Source: Coriobacteriales bacterium (GTDB lineage Bacteria; Actinomycetota; Coriobacteriia; Coriobacteriales; UBA8131). From it: 10,456 nt of DNA. The DNA lies in NCBI GenBank assembly GCA_031267175.1, contig JAIRZP010000065.1, positions 1 to 10,456 of the forward strand. Direction: 5' to 3'. The notes beneath the pieces are model-generated. The model had not been told where the DNA came from. It did no database searches and saw only the letters and a list, made by a program, of their open reading frames with translations. The position numbers and the translations under genes are program-made. Shown here one piece after another: positions 1 through 6,261 of this stretch (its first letter is position 1; the number at the start of each line of letters is the position of its first letter).

Positions 1-1431
1 CACTTTCAGGCGGTCAGCATAGGTGTAGACGCCCACGGCACCCAGCGGGATGCGATCGATGTCCTTGCCGTAGCGGTCTTTGAGGGTCTCGTAGCTCACG
101 AAGATCTCCTCCTTGGTGGAACCGAACTCGCTGATGGTCTTGGGCAGGTTGCCCTCCTTCAGCCACTTCTCGATGTTCTTGCCCACAAAGCCGGGAATCA
201 TGAGCGCGCGGCCCATGCAGACGGCCTTGAAGTACGGTGCGCCCATGGCCAGGGCCTTGTAGATGCCCGCCTCTTCGCTGAACGAGCCGGCAATGGCCAA
301 GTCGGGCACGTAGGCACCCTGCTCGTCGAGCATCGTAGCCAGCTCATAGGCCATCGACTGCAAATAGAAGGTCGGGATGCCCCATTCCTCCATCATGCGC
401 CAGGGGCTCATGCCCGTGCCGCCGGGAGCGCCGTCTATCGTGAGCAGGTCGATGTGCGCGTTGCTTGACCACTTGAGCGCCATCGCTAGCTCGCGCATGG
501 GATAGGCACCGGTCTTGAGCGTGACCCGCTTGGCACCGAGGGCACGCAGCTCCTCCACGGAGCGGTAGAAATCCTCCTCGTCGATGAACCCGAGGCGACT
601 GTGGCGTTCGAACTGCTTGATGCTGCCGGCCTTGAACGCCTCCTGTATGGCAGGATTGGAGGGGTCAGGCGTGACAATATAGCCACGGCTCTGCAACTCA
701 AGGGCCCGCTCCAGCGTGTCAACCTTGATCTCGCCGCCGATGCATTTGGCGCCCTGGCCCCACTTGAGCTCGACGGTCTCAACGCCCAGTTCCTCAACCA
801 CGTAGCGGGCCACGCCGAGACGCGTGTCTTCGACGTTCAGCTGCACGAGGATGTCGCCGTCGTCTTCCTGGAACTCCTTGTAGAGCCGTACGCGGCGCTC
901 CATGTCAGGGGCCTTCACTACCTTGCCCTGCGCGTCGCGCTCCAGCGCCGGGTCAATGCCGCAGACGTTCTCGCCGCAGACGAGCGAGATGCCAGCAATG
1001 GCCGTGCCGATGGCAAACTGCTCCCAGTTGGCGCGCGCCACCTCGGTAGAGCCCAGCGCTCCGGTAAAGATGGGCATCTTCATGCTCACCTTATTCTGCC
1101 AGCCAAACTCCGTGCTTGTGTCCACGGTGGGAAAGGTTGCCGTGTCCGGGCCGGCTTCCACGCCCTCAGGCAGGCCGTTCAGCCCCAGTGCATAGCCGTT
1201 GATGTTGAGATGGGAGTAGTCGATGGGATAGTCCTTGTCGGCGCCGGCGGTCACGTGCCCAAAGGGCCCGGGGTAGATGACCTCCCGCCCTCTGAAGGAT
1301 GATTTGAACACCTCGCAATTGCCCTTGCAGTCGTCCGTACAGCGCGTACACAGCCCGCTGACGGGCACCACGCTGCGTGAGCGGTTCGTTGTCTGTGTGG
1401 CGTCGTTGGCATTTGGTCTCTGTAGGTTCAT
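1..1431 (-). CDS. FMN-binding glutamate synthase family protein (partial, 3' end beyond left edge)
   Basis: I translated this frame by hand from the ATG at 1431-1429; it stays open for 477 codons to the window edge. The start is supported by an AGAAGGAG Shine-Dalgarno at about 1440-1447. Residues 28-39 hold a CX2CX3CX3C motif (CTRCTDDCKGNC), followed by a segment typical of this stand-alone family (SFRGREVIYPGPFGHVTAG). The rest resembles the FMN/2-oxoglutarate domain of glutamate synthase, with LKTGAYPMRELAMALKW near residue 305 and a flavin-phosphate-type GAPGGTG near 335. There is no amino-terminal glutaminase domain, so it cannot take ammonia from glutamine alone. The family belongs with COG0069-type proteins whose physiological reaction is often unproven. 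The cysteines suggest an Fe-S cluster or zinc site (inference). It is divergent from rplS, so it is a separate transcription unit. The family call is firm; the substrate is not known. Confidence 0.88.
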   Translation of the reverse strand, partial: MNLQRPNANDATQTTNRSRSVVPVSGLCTRCTDDCKGNCEVFKSSFRGREVIYPGPFGHVTAGADKDYPIDYSHLNINGYALGLNGLPEGVEAGPDTATFPTVDTSTEFGWQNKVSMKMPIFTGALGSTEVARANWEQFAIGTAIAGISLVCGENVCGIDPALERDAQGKVVKAPDMERRVRLYKEFQEDDGDILVQLNVEDTRLGVARYVVEELGVETVELKWGQGAKCIGGEIKVDTLERALELQSRGYIVTPDPSNPAIQEAFKAGSIKQFERHSRLGFIDEEDFYRSVEELRALGAKRVTLKTGAYPMRELAMALKWSSNAHIDLLTIDGAPGGTGMSPWRMMEEWGIPTFYLQSMAYELATMLDEQGAYVPDLAIAGSFSEEAGIYKALAMGAPYFKAVCMGRALMIPGFVGKNIEKWLKEGNLPKTISEFGSTKEEIFVSYETLKDRYGKDIDRIPLGAVGVYTYADRLKV

Positions 1432-1547
1432 GGCTTTTCACTCCTTCTTGTCTGGGGCTTTCAGTGCCCATGTTGCATACTCACAGTATCCACTCGTGCC
1501 GTCTGCTCGTATTGCTGACTCTTGCTCTGGTCAAGAATGGTAGGGAT

Positions 1548-1553
1548 AGTATA
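1548..1553 (-). promoter_or_regulatory. possible -10 box for the minus-strand glutamate synthase-like gene
   Basis: Reading the minus strand, TATACT lies about 117 bases upstream of the ATG at 1431. It matches 5 of 6 consensus bases. I see no convincing -35 hexamer 16-18 bases further upstream, so this is a weak call based on one element and its position in the divergent intergenic region. Confidence 0.3.
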
Positions 1554-1609
1554 CCGGTTCGTGAATCATCACTTTCCCCAAAAAATAAAAGCTGCCAGAA
1601 AATGTTATC

Positions 1610-1637
1610 TTGCCAACGCTCAGCTTTGCGGTATAAT
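1610..1637 (+). promoter_or_regulatory. sigma-70-type promoter for rplS
   Basis: TTGCCA at 1610-1615 (5 of 6 to TTGACA) is followed after 16 bases by a perfect TATAAT at 1632-1637. It lies 86 bases upstream of the rplS ATG in an AT-richer intergenic stretch and faces away from the minus-strand gene. Transcription starting around 1644-1646 would give a leader of roughly 80 nt, which contains a weak CCAAA/TTTGG pairing (1650-1654 with 1668-1672). Confidence 0.75.
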
Positions 1638-1723
1638 TCTTCTTTACGTCCAAAACAGGGTCAAATATTTGGTTCCCGTGAGGCACCCTTACCGTACTGC
1701 GCAGAAAACAGGAGAGTACTACC

Positions 1724-2068
1724 ATGGATATTGTCCGTGCCCTTGAGCAGCAACAGATAAAAAGTGACATCCCGGACTTTTTCGTCGGCGACAACGTCAA
1801 GGTTCACTACCGTATTACCGAGGGTAACCGCGAGCGTATCCAGGTCTTTCAGGGTGACGTTATCCGTAAGCATGGCGCCTCCAACCGGGAGACCTTCACC
1901 GTGCGCAAGATAAGTTTCAGCGTGGGCGTTGAGCGTACCTTTCCCGTGCACTCGCCCAAGATCGACCGGATAGAGGTCGTGCGCCACGGTGCCGTGCGCC
2001 GCTCCAAGCTCTACTATCTGCGCAAGAAGGTGGGCAAGGCCGCGCGTATTCGTGAGAAGGGCTTCTAG
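1724..2068 (+). CDS. rplS: 50S ribosomal protein L19
   Basis: L19 is a 114-residue protein of the large ribosomal subunit, located at the 30S-50S interface. The sequence is typical throughout: an N-terminal helix, then FFVGDNVKVHYRI, the basic ERIQVFQGDVIRKHG segment, TFTVRKISFSVGVERTFPVH and SPKIDRIEVVRHGAVRRSKL near the C-terminus. The length equals the family norm (about 115). The ATG is preceded by AGGAGAG (1710-1716) at a normal distance. It is the first plus-strand gene, driven by the TTGCCA/TATAAT promoter just upstream. Its stop codon (TAG, 2066-2068) lies inside the left arm of a strong hairpin that separates it from rnhB, so some transcripts probably end there. Confidence 0.98.
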   Translation: MDIVRALEQQQIKSDIPDFFVGDNVKVHYRITEGNRERIQVFQGDVIRKHGASNRETFTVRKISFSVGVERTFPVHSPKIDRIEVVRHGAVRRSKLYYLRKKVGKAARIREKGF

Positions 2069-2100
2069 AGAAGCAGCCGGCGCTTCTCTAGCCACGTTTT
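2065..2100 (+). terminator. hairpin at the rplS stop codon, possible partial terminator
   Basis: CTAGAGAAGC (2065-2074) pairs perfectly with GCTTCTCTAG (2082-2091) around a 7-base loop, and TTTT (2097-2100) follows five bases later. The T-run is short and displaced, so it may attenuate rather than fully terminate. The left arm contains the rplS TAG. Confidence 0.45.
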
Positions 2101-2101
2101 C

Positions 2102-2755
2102 GTGCTTAGCCGAGCGGAAAAGACGGCCGCCCTCGACCAGTTGCTCTATGGCTTTATAGAGGAGCTGGACGGTGGCAATAATCTCACCATCATAGGAATC
2201 GACGAAGTGGGCCGCGGGTCACTCAGTGGCCCCCTGACGGTTGCCGCGGTCTGTCTGCCGCTTGCGCCGCGCGTCAGTGGACTCAACGACTCAAAAAAGC
2301 TCAGCGCCACGCGGCGCGAGAAGCTGGCTACCCAGCTGTACCGCGTCGTCGTGTGCTACAGCATTCAGGACATCTGTGCAGACGAGATAGACAGCGTTGG
2401 CATGGCCGAGGCGCTCCGACGGGGGATGCGGCAGGCGCTTCGTGAGGTGGCAGAGGCGGCCGGTGAGCCTGACGCCGTGCTCATCGACGGCACTCCGCTC
2501 CATATCCATGCGAGGGAACAGGCCATCGTCAAGGGAGACGGCAAGGTCGCCTCTATCGCCGCCGCGTCCATCATTGCCAAGGTTCACCGCGATGCCCTCA
2601 TGGTTGCCTACAGCCAGGAGTATCCGCACTATGGCTGGGAGTCCAATAAAGGCTACGGCTCGGCGGCGCATATCGCTGCCATACGGGAGCGGGGTCTCAC
2701 TCCCTTGCATCGAAGGGGATTCTGCAGGGGGATTCTGCAGGAAGGTCTGTTTTAA
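2102..2755 (+). CDS. rnhB: ribonuclease HII
   Basis: RNase HII cuts the RNA strand of RNA-DNA hybrids and starts removal of single ribonucleotides from DNA. All family signatures are visible in this 217-residue protein: IGIDEVGRGSLSGPL (Asp34 and Glu35), LNDSKKLS (61-68), LIDGTPLH (Asp129), VKGDGKV (Asp146), then SIAAASIIAKVHRD and YPHYGWESNKGYG with a terminal LTPLHRRGF. Asp34, Glu35, Asp129 and Asp146 correspond to the four metal-binding acids of E. coli RnhB. GTG at 2102 is the only usual start between the in-frame rplS TAG and the first motif. It has no Shine-Dalgarno and sits in a small hairpin (CACG-TTTT-CGTG, 2093-2104). It shares the reading frame of rplS, separated only by that TAG. 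The last residues are encoded by a 13-bp tandem repeat. Confidence 0.96.
   Translation: MLSRAEKTAALDQLLYGFIEELDGGNNLTIIGIDEVGRGSLSGPLTVAAVCLPLAPRVSGLNDSKKLSATRREKLATQLYRVVVCYSIQDICADEIDSVGMAEALRRGMRQALREVAEAAGEPDAVLIDGTPLHIHAREQAIVKGDGKVASIAAASIIAKVHRDALMVAYSQEYPHYGWESNKGYGSAAHIAAIRERGLTPLHRRGFCRGILQEGLF
2715..2741 (+). repeat. 13-bp tandem duplication at the rnhB 3' end
   Basis: GGGGATTCTGCAGG occurs at 2715-2728 and again at 2728-2741, a period of 13 bases. As 13 is not a multiple of three, gain or loss of a copy would change the last residues of RNase HII (after about residue 209) and move its stop codon, without touching the catalytic core. Confidence 0.8.
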
Positions 2756-2765
2756 GGGAAGATGT

Positions 2766-2838
2766 GGCAGGTGTCGGGATGGAGCCTGAGGCTCCAGGGG
2801 AACATGCAGGACACCGACCTGTCGCCCCCGTTTCTTTC
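2766..2838 (+). terminator. structured 3' region after rnhB, candidate terminator
   Basis: GGCAGGT (2766-2772) and CGG (2775-2777) pair with CCG (2814-2816) and ACCTGTC (2817-2823), with a 2-base bulge and one G-T pair. Nested inside is a perfect TGGAGCC-TGA-GGCTCCA hairpin (2780-2796). A pyrimidine-rich GTTTCTTTC (2830-2838) follows, but it is not a clean T-run and is separated from the stem by a C-run. An outer pair, ATTCTGCAG (2732-2740) and CTGCAGAAT (2843-2851), could extend the structure. It could be an imperfect intrinsic terminator or a structured 3' UTR. The rest of 2756-2992 has no gene that I can support. Confidence 0.4.
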
Positions 2839-2893
2839 ACGTCTGCAGAATAGCTCAGGTCCTCAGTACTTCTCAACAGTTTCAAAACCGTGT

Positions 2894-2909
2894 CAAAATC
2901 CGGGTTTTG
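2894..2909. repeat. near-palindrome upstream of yraN
   Basis: CAAAATCCGGGTTTTG is symmetric except for one position per arm. A further CAAAACC copy at 2883-2889 also pairs with GGTTTTG at 2903-2909. It lies 84 bases before yraN and could be a protein-binding site or part of a promoter region; I see no convincing -35/-10 pair around it. Confidence 0.35.
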
Positions 2910-2992
2910 CTCCAGTTAAGCGCTGGTGGGGAAGAAATTAAGAGTTGCCGTGCATACTGCTCTTCATAACGAACAGTTTGATTGGAGAGCAT

Positions 2993-3460
2993 ATGGGCAC
3001 CACGACAGCGTCACCAGACACGGCAACGCAGGCAAAAGGCACGCGCGCACAAAAGACCGAGGCAGTCCGTAAGAAAAGCACGGGGAGCACCCGAGGCAGA
3101 AACCAGAAGCTCGGCAAAGCGGGAGAGGACCTCGCCTGCCTGTACCTCTCCGACAAGGGTTTTACCATCCTTGAACGCAACTGGAAGTGCAGGAGTGGCG
3201 AGGCGGACCTTATTGCCGAGGAGCAGGATACGCTGGTTTTTATCGAGGTAAAGACCCGATCTGCGGGCTATCCTGGCCTGCCTGAGTGTGCCGTGACCAA
3301 ACAAAAGCGCATCTCTTACGAGAAAATCGCCCTCAGCTATCTCATGCAGAACCAACGTCCTTCCTGCCAGGTTCGCTTTGACGTCATAGCCGTGCATATG
3401 ACGGGAGAACGGCAGTGCCTGCTTCGGCACCACCGAGATGCCTTTTTGGCTGATGAGTGA
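2993..3460 (+). CDS. yraN: YraN/UPF0102 family predicted endonuclease
   Basis: The 155-residue product carries the UPF0102 core from about residue 36: NQKLGKAGEDLACLYLSDKG, then ILERNWKCRSGEADLIAEE and LVFIEVKTRS. The E...D...ExK arrangement (GEADLI, FIEVK) is the restriction-endonuclease-like fold seen in Holliday-junction-resolvase relatives. The biochemical role of the family is not settled; a DNA-processing nuclease is inferred from fold and neighbours. ATG 2993 is chosen because GGAGAG (2984-2989) precedes it; an upstream in-frame TTG at 2945 has no such site. The first roughly 35 residues (TASPDTATQAKGTRAQKTEA, then Lys/Arg-rich) are a low-complexity basic extension beyond the usual 115-125-residue family length. 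Its TGA overlaps the comM start (TGATG), so the two are translationally coupled. Confidence 0.92.
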   Translation: MGTTTASPDTATQAKGTRAQKTEAVRKKSTGSTRGRNQKLGKAGEDLACLYLSDKGFTILERNWKCRSGEADLIAEEQDTLVFIEVKTRSAGYPGLPECAVTKQKRISYEKIALSYLMQNQRPSCQVRFDVIAVHMTGERQCLLRHHRDAFLADE

Positions 3461-5022
3461 TGGGTACCACCAGGGACGGCACCACCGACTGCGTGCGAAC
3501 AGCCACCATTATTGGCGTTGAAGCAAAACCGGTAACCGTGGAAGTCAGCTTTACCAATGGGCTTCCCGGAATCAGCATCGTCGGCATGCCTGACACCGCC
3601 GTGTGCGAGGCCCGCCTCAGGGTGCGTGCCGCGCTGCGTGCCTGCGGGTTTGACGTGCCCAACGTCAACATTCTGGTCAACCTCGCTCCCTCTGATATTC
3701 CCAAGAACGGTTCCGGATTCGACCTGCCTATTGCGCTCGGCATCCTGCTTGCCACCGGTCAGATCTGTGCGGAGGATGTTGCCGGCAGGCTCTGCGTGGG
3801 CGAGCTCAGTCTTGACGGCAGTGTGCGGGCGGTGCGCGGGATGCTCGCCTATGCGCAACTGGCACGGGAGTTGGGCCTCGGCATGCTCTCGGCCCTTGTT
3901 GAAGGGGGTGTGCCCACCGCCTCGCTCAAGCAACATTCCTGCGTGAGAAGTCTGCGCGACGTATGTACGGGCAGGTATTCTGAGCCACAACCCTCGGCGG
4001 TGGCTACCGGCGGAGCGGCAAAGGATTACTGCGACATCGCGGGAAACGATATGGCCAAACGTGCTCTGACCATTGCCGCGGCAGGCGAGCATGCGCTGAT
4101 GATGATAGGCCCGCCGGGTTCCGGCAAGACGATGCTGGCCAGCAGGTTGCCGACGATAATGGCACCGCTTAACGAGGAAGAGCGCTTTGCGGCCGCCATG
4201 ATTCACTCGGTCGCCGGTCTTCCGTATGACAGCATCTTGGGTGGGCAGAAGCCGTTCCGGGCACCGCACCACAGTGCCACACGGGCCGGGCTCATGGGAG
4301 GCGGCTCCCCGGTCGTACCCGGCGAGGTGTCGCTGGCTCACCATGGAATCCTCTTTCTGGATGAGATATCCGAGTTTGGTTCGGCCATTTTGCAGTTGCT
4401 CAGACAGCCGGTGGAGAGTGGCTGCATATCGCTCGCGCGGGCGCGCGGCACCACGGTGTTGCCGGCCTCCTTCATGCTGGTTGCCGCCTCCAACCCCTGC
4501 CCCTGCGGCTACTTTGGCGACCCGGAACGCAGCTGCGGCTGCACAGACGCGCAGATACGCAAGTACCAGGGTCGCATAGGCGGGCCGCTGCTCGACCGTA
4601 TTGACATGGTGATAGATGTGTGGCGCTCCAAGCCCGGCGAGGTGCTGGCTACCGGCAGCGGCACGAGTTCAGCCCACATGCGTGAGCAGGTAGTACAGGC
4701 ACAGGAGTATGCGCGGTGGCGTGTCGCTGAGCAGCCTGACAATCCCGACACGCTCGCGGTAGTGCCACGGGGAGTCGATGGCACGCAGCTCTCCGGAGAA
4801 GGCGCCCGCCTGCTCTGTGCCTGTGGCCTGGGCCAGAGTGAGCGAGCGTGCTTTGAGGAGGCAGCGGAGCGGCTCAGGCTGAGCGGACGCGGCATCATGC
4901 GTGCCCTCTCCGTAGCCCGGACCATAGCAGACCTGGAGCAGAGCGAGCGTGTCTCCACAGAGCATCTTCTTGAGGCGTTGACCTTCAGGGCAGACGGGCG
5001 GTGTGGTAATGGGAGCAACTAA
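3460..5022 (+). CDS. comM: ComM/YifB-type Mg-chelatase-like AAA+ ATPase
   Basis: This 520-residue protein has the three parts of the YifB/ComM family. The N-terminal ChlI-like domain contains GLPGISIVGMPDTAVCEARL and NLAPSDIPKNGSGFDLPIAL. The AAA+ core has Walker A GPPGSGKT (217-224), Walker B LFLDE (298-302) and GPLLDRIDM near 375-383. A Mg_chelatase_C tail follows, with RLRLSGRGIMRALSVARTIA near the end. The insert NPCPCGYFGD...CGC has four cysteines (347, 349, 359, 361), a likely metal site. ComM in Haemophilus and Vibrio is a hexameric helicase that promotes branch migration during natural transformation; the name Mg-chelatase is historical. The start is ATG 3460 (TGATG overlap with yraN) or GTG 3457 (GTGA overlap). 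There is no strong Shine-Dalgarno, so translation probably depends on coupling. Its 3' end overlaps dprA. Confidence 0.95.
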   Translation: MGTTRDGTTDCVRTATIIGVEAKPVTVEVSFTNGLPGISIVGMPDTAVCEARLRVRAALRACGFDVPNVNILVNLAPSDIPKNGSGFDLPIALGILLATGQICAEDVAGRLCVGELSLDGSVRAVRGMLAYAQLARELGLGMLSALVEGGVPTASLKQHSCVRSLRDVCTGRYSEPQPSAVATGGAAKDYCDIAGNDMAKRALTIAAAGEHALMMIGPPGSGKTMLASRLPTIMAPLNEEERFAAAMIHSVAGLPYDSILGGQKPFRAPHHSATRAGLMGGGSPVVPGEVSLAHHGILFLDEISEFGSAILQLLRQPVESGCISLARARGTTVLPASFMLVAASNPCPCGYFGDPERSCGCTDAQIRKYQGRIGGPLLDRIDMVIDVWRSKPGEVLATGSGTSSAHMREQVVQAQEYARWRVAEQPDNPDTLAVVPRGVDGTQLSGEGARLLCACGLGQSERACFEEAAERLRLSGRGIMRALSVARTIADLEQSERVSTEHLLEALTFRADGRCGNGSN

Positions 5023-6106
5023 AAGCGCGGAATCACGGGATTTACTCGATAGCTTTTCATCAGACGGTGGAGAGGGCAGCGCTCTGCCCACTCGTTCGGA
5101 ACTGTTGCCCGGCTCGGCATTATTCCCAAAAAACCTGCTGCAACTCAAGGACACTCCCCGCAAACTGTACGCCCTCGGTGAGGTGAGGACGTTGAGCCTG
5201 CCGGCCATCGCCATCGTAGGAGCGCGCAAGGCCACGGCCTACGGGCTGGAATGTGCCGAACGGTTTGCGCGCAAGGCAGCGTACTGGGGTGTGGCCGTGG
5301 TCTCCGGCGGGGCCATCGGTTGCGACATGGCTGCGCACCAGGGTGCCCTGAGGGCAGGCGGCAACACTATAGTGGTGTTGGGCTCCGGAGCCGATGTCGT
5401 CTATCCGTTGCGTGCCCGCTCGCTGTTCAAAGAGGTACTTGAGGCAGGAGGCACGCTGGTTTCCGAGGCCCCCTGGGGCTCCGCGCCGCTTACCTGGGCA
5501 TTCAGTAAGCGAAACCGTATCATCGCGGCGCTGGCGGGGGCGACCCTGATAGTCGAGGCTGGGCTTCCGAGCGGCACCTTCCAAACGGCCGATCATACCC
5601 TGGCACTCGGCAATGAGGTGCTCGTGGTGCCCGGCCCTATCTTCTCCAACACCTCCAAGGGTTCTAACCGGCTCCTGGCGCAGGGTGCGGTGCCCATCGT
5701 TGATGATGAGAGTTTTGAGGATGCACTCACACAACTCTTTGGGCCACGGCTCTCTCGTGCCTGCAACGTGCAGGCCAATGCCGCTGCTGTGTCTCGCCGG
5801 GAACCCGCGGAGTGCGAGCACCAGGGCAGGGGAGGCATAGGTGGCGATGATGGTGGCTGTTGTGGCGGCGATGTCGTTGGCGGCAGCAGCAGCAAGGCTG
5901 CTACGCTCAGTCCCCAGGAAATCGTGCTGCGTCAGCTTACCGAGCGCCTCTGTACCGACCTCAGCGCCAACCCTATGACCGTTGACAATCTGGCCGCTGC
6001 CTACCAGAAGGATGTGGTCGAGATCATTCGTGTTGTCTCCAAGCTGGAGGTGTCCGGCGAACTCGAACGCCTCAGAGATGGTCGCTATATGACCAGGATA
6101 CGCTGA
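5009..6106 (+). CDS. dprA: DNA-processing protein DprA
   Basis: DprA binds incoming single-stranded DNA during transformation and loads RecA. The Rossmann-like domain is complete: IAIVGARKATAYG (67-79), VVSGGAIGCDMAAHQGAL (97-114), IVVLGSGADVVYPLRARSL, TLVSEAPWGSAP, SKRNRIIAAL, LIVEAGLPSGTFQTADHTLA and VVPGPIFSNTSKGSNRLL. The usual SGLARGID motif reads SGGAIGCD here, so its Arg is replaced by Ile103. A Gly/Cys-rich, low-complexity linker (GGIGGDDGGCCGGDVVGGSS) leads to a C-terminal winged-helix-like segment (LTERLCTDLSANPMTVDNLA to YMTRIR). The N-terminal SAM-like domain appears short or degenerate. ATG 5009 (365 aa) overlaps comM by 14 bases; GTG 5003 is an alternative start. No strong ribosome-binding site is visible, consistent with translational coupling. 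Confidence 0.95.
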   Translation: MGATKSAESRDLLDSFSSDGGEGSALPTRSELLPGSALFPKNLLQLKDTPRKLYALGEVRTLSLPAIAIVGARKATAYGLECAERFARKAAYWGVAVVSGGAIGCDMAAHQGALRAGGNTIVVLGSGADVVYPLRARSLFKEVLEAGGTLVSEAPWGSAPLTWAFSKRNRIIAALAGATLIVEAGLPSGTFQTADHTLALGNEVLVVPGPIFSNTSKGSNRLLAQGAVPIVDDESFEDALTQLFGPRLSRACNVQANAAAVSRREPAECEHQGRGGIGGDDGGCCGGDVVGGSSSKAATLSPQEIVLRQLTERLCTDLSANPMTVDNLAAAYQKDVVEIIRVVSKLEVSGELERLRDGRYMTRIR

Positions 6107-6228
6107 TGAGGTTCTGCAGAAATACGGCAGAGTGGAGCGCCAACTACCAGCAGGCTCCGAGTAAATACGAGGGAGGTGCAATGTTGCCACGACACTTGTC
6201 TATACAAAGTGTTATATTGTATAGATAA
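6106..6228 (+). CDS. possible 40-residue small protein after dprA
   Basis: An ATG overlaps the dprA stop by one base (TGATG), with AGGA (6095-6098) seven bases before it. The frame runs 40 codons to TAA 6226-6228, starting MRFCRNTAEWSANYQQ and ending LSIQSVILYR. A second in-frame ATG at 6181 has a strong GGGAGGTG (6171-6178) directly upstream and would give 15 residues. I recognise no family. The 3' part runs through the inverted repeat at 6199-6225, so the coding potential may be accidental. The two start sites with plausible ribosome-binding sites are the only positive evidence. Confidence 0.28.
   Translation: MRFCRNTAEWSANYQQAPSKYEGGAMLPRHLSIQSVILYR
6196..6225 (+). promoter_or_regulatory. 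putative promoter overlapped by operator palindrome (antitoxin gene)
   Basis: TCTATACAA (6199-6207) and TTGTATAGA (6217-6225) form a perfect 9-bp inverted repeat with a 9-base spacer, 36 bases upstream of the antitoxin ATG. A weak promoter fits the same place: TTGTCT (6196-6201), 18 bases, TATAGA (6220-6225). RelB/DinJ-type antitoxins bind palindromes over their own promoter, so this is the expected place and form of an autoregulatory operator. The repeat is directly visible; the binding protein is inferred. Confidence 0.6.
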
Positions 6229-6261
6229 AGTATATGCCGCACGGTTTACAAGGAGCGCATT

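Noticed and set aside
601..1302. Plus-strand open frame of 233 codons
   Set aside because: It is antisense to the glutamate synthase-like gene, whose minus-strand frame gives a clear conserved protein; the plus-strand translation resembles no family and has no ribosome-binding site.
2697..2885. Minus-strand 62-codon frame in the rnhB-yraN gap
   Set aside because: It lies over the inverted repeats, overlaps the rnhB end and resembles no protein family; no ribosome-binding site was seen.
2945..2992. TTG start extending yraN by 16 residues
   Set aside because: No Shine-Dalgarno precedes it, the added residues are unlike the family, and ATG 2993 has GGAGAG at proper spacing.
3337..4344. Minus-strand open frame of 335 codons opposite comM
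   Set aside because: The high-GC codon pattern of comM creates long antisense frames; the translation shows no recognisable domain and runs across the yraN-comM boundary.
6133..6159. GGAGC/GCTCC pairing as a dprA terminator
   Set aside because: Only five base pairs with a long loop and no T-run after it.
5120..6190. Minus-strand open frame of 356 codons opposite dprA
   Set aside because: Antisense to a full, well-conserved dprA; its translation has no recognisable motif.
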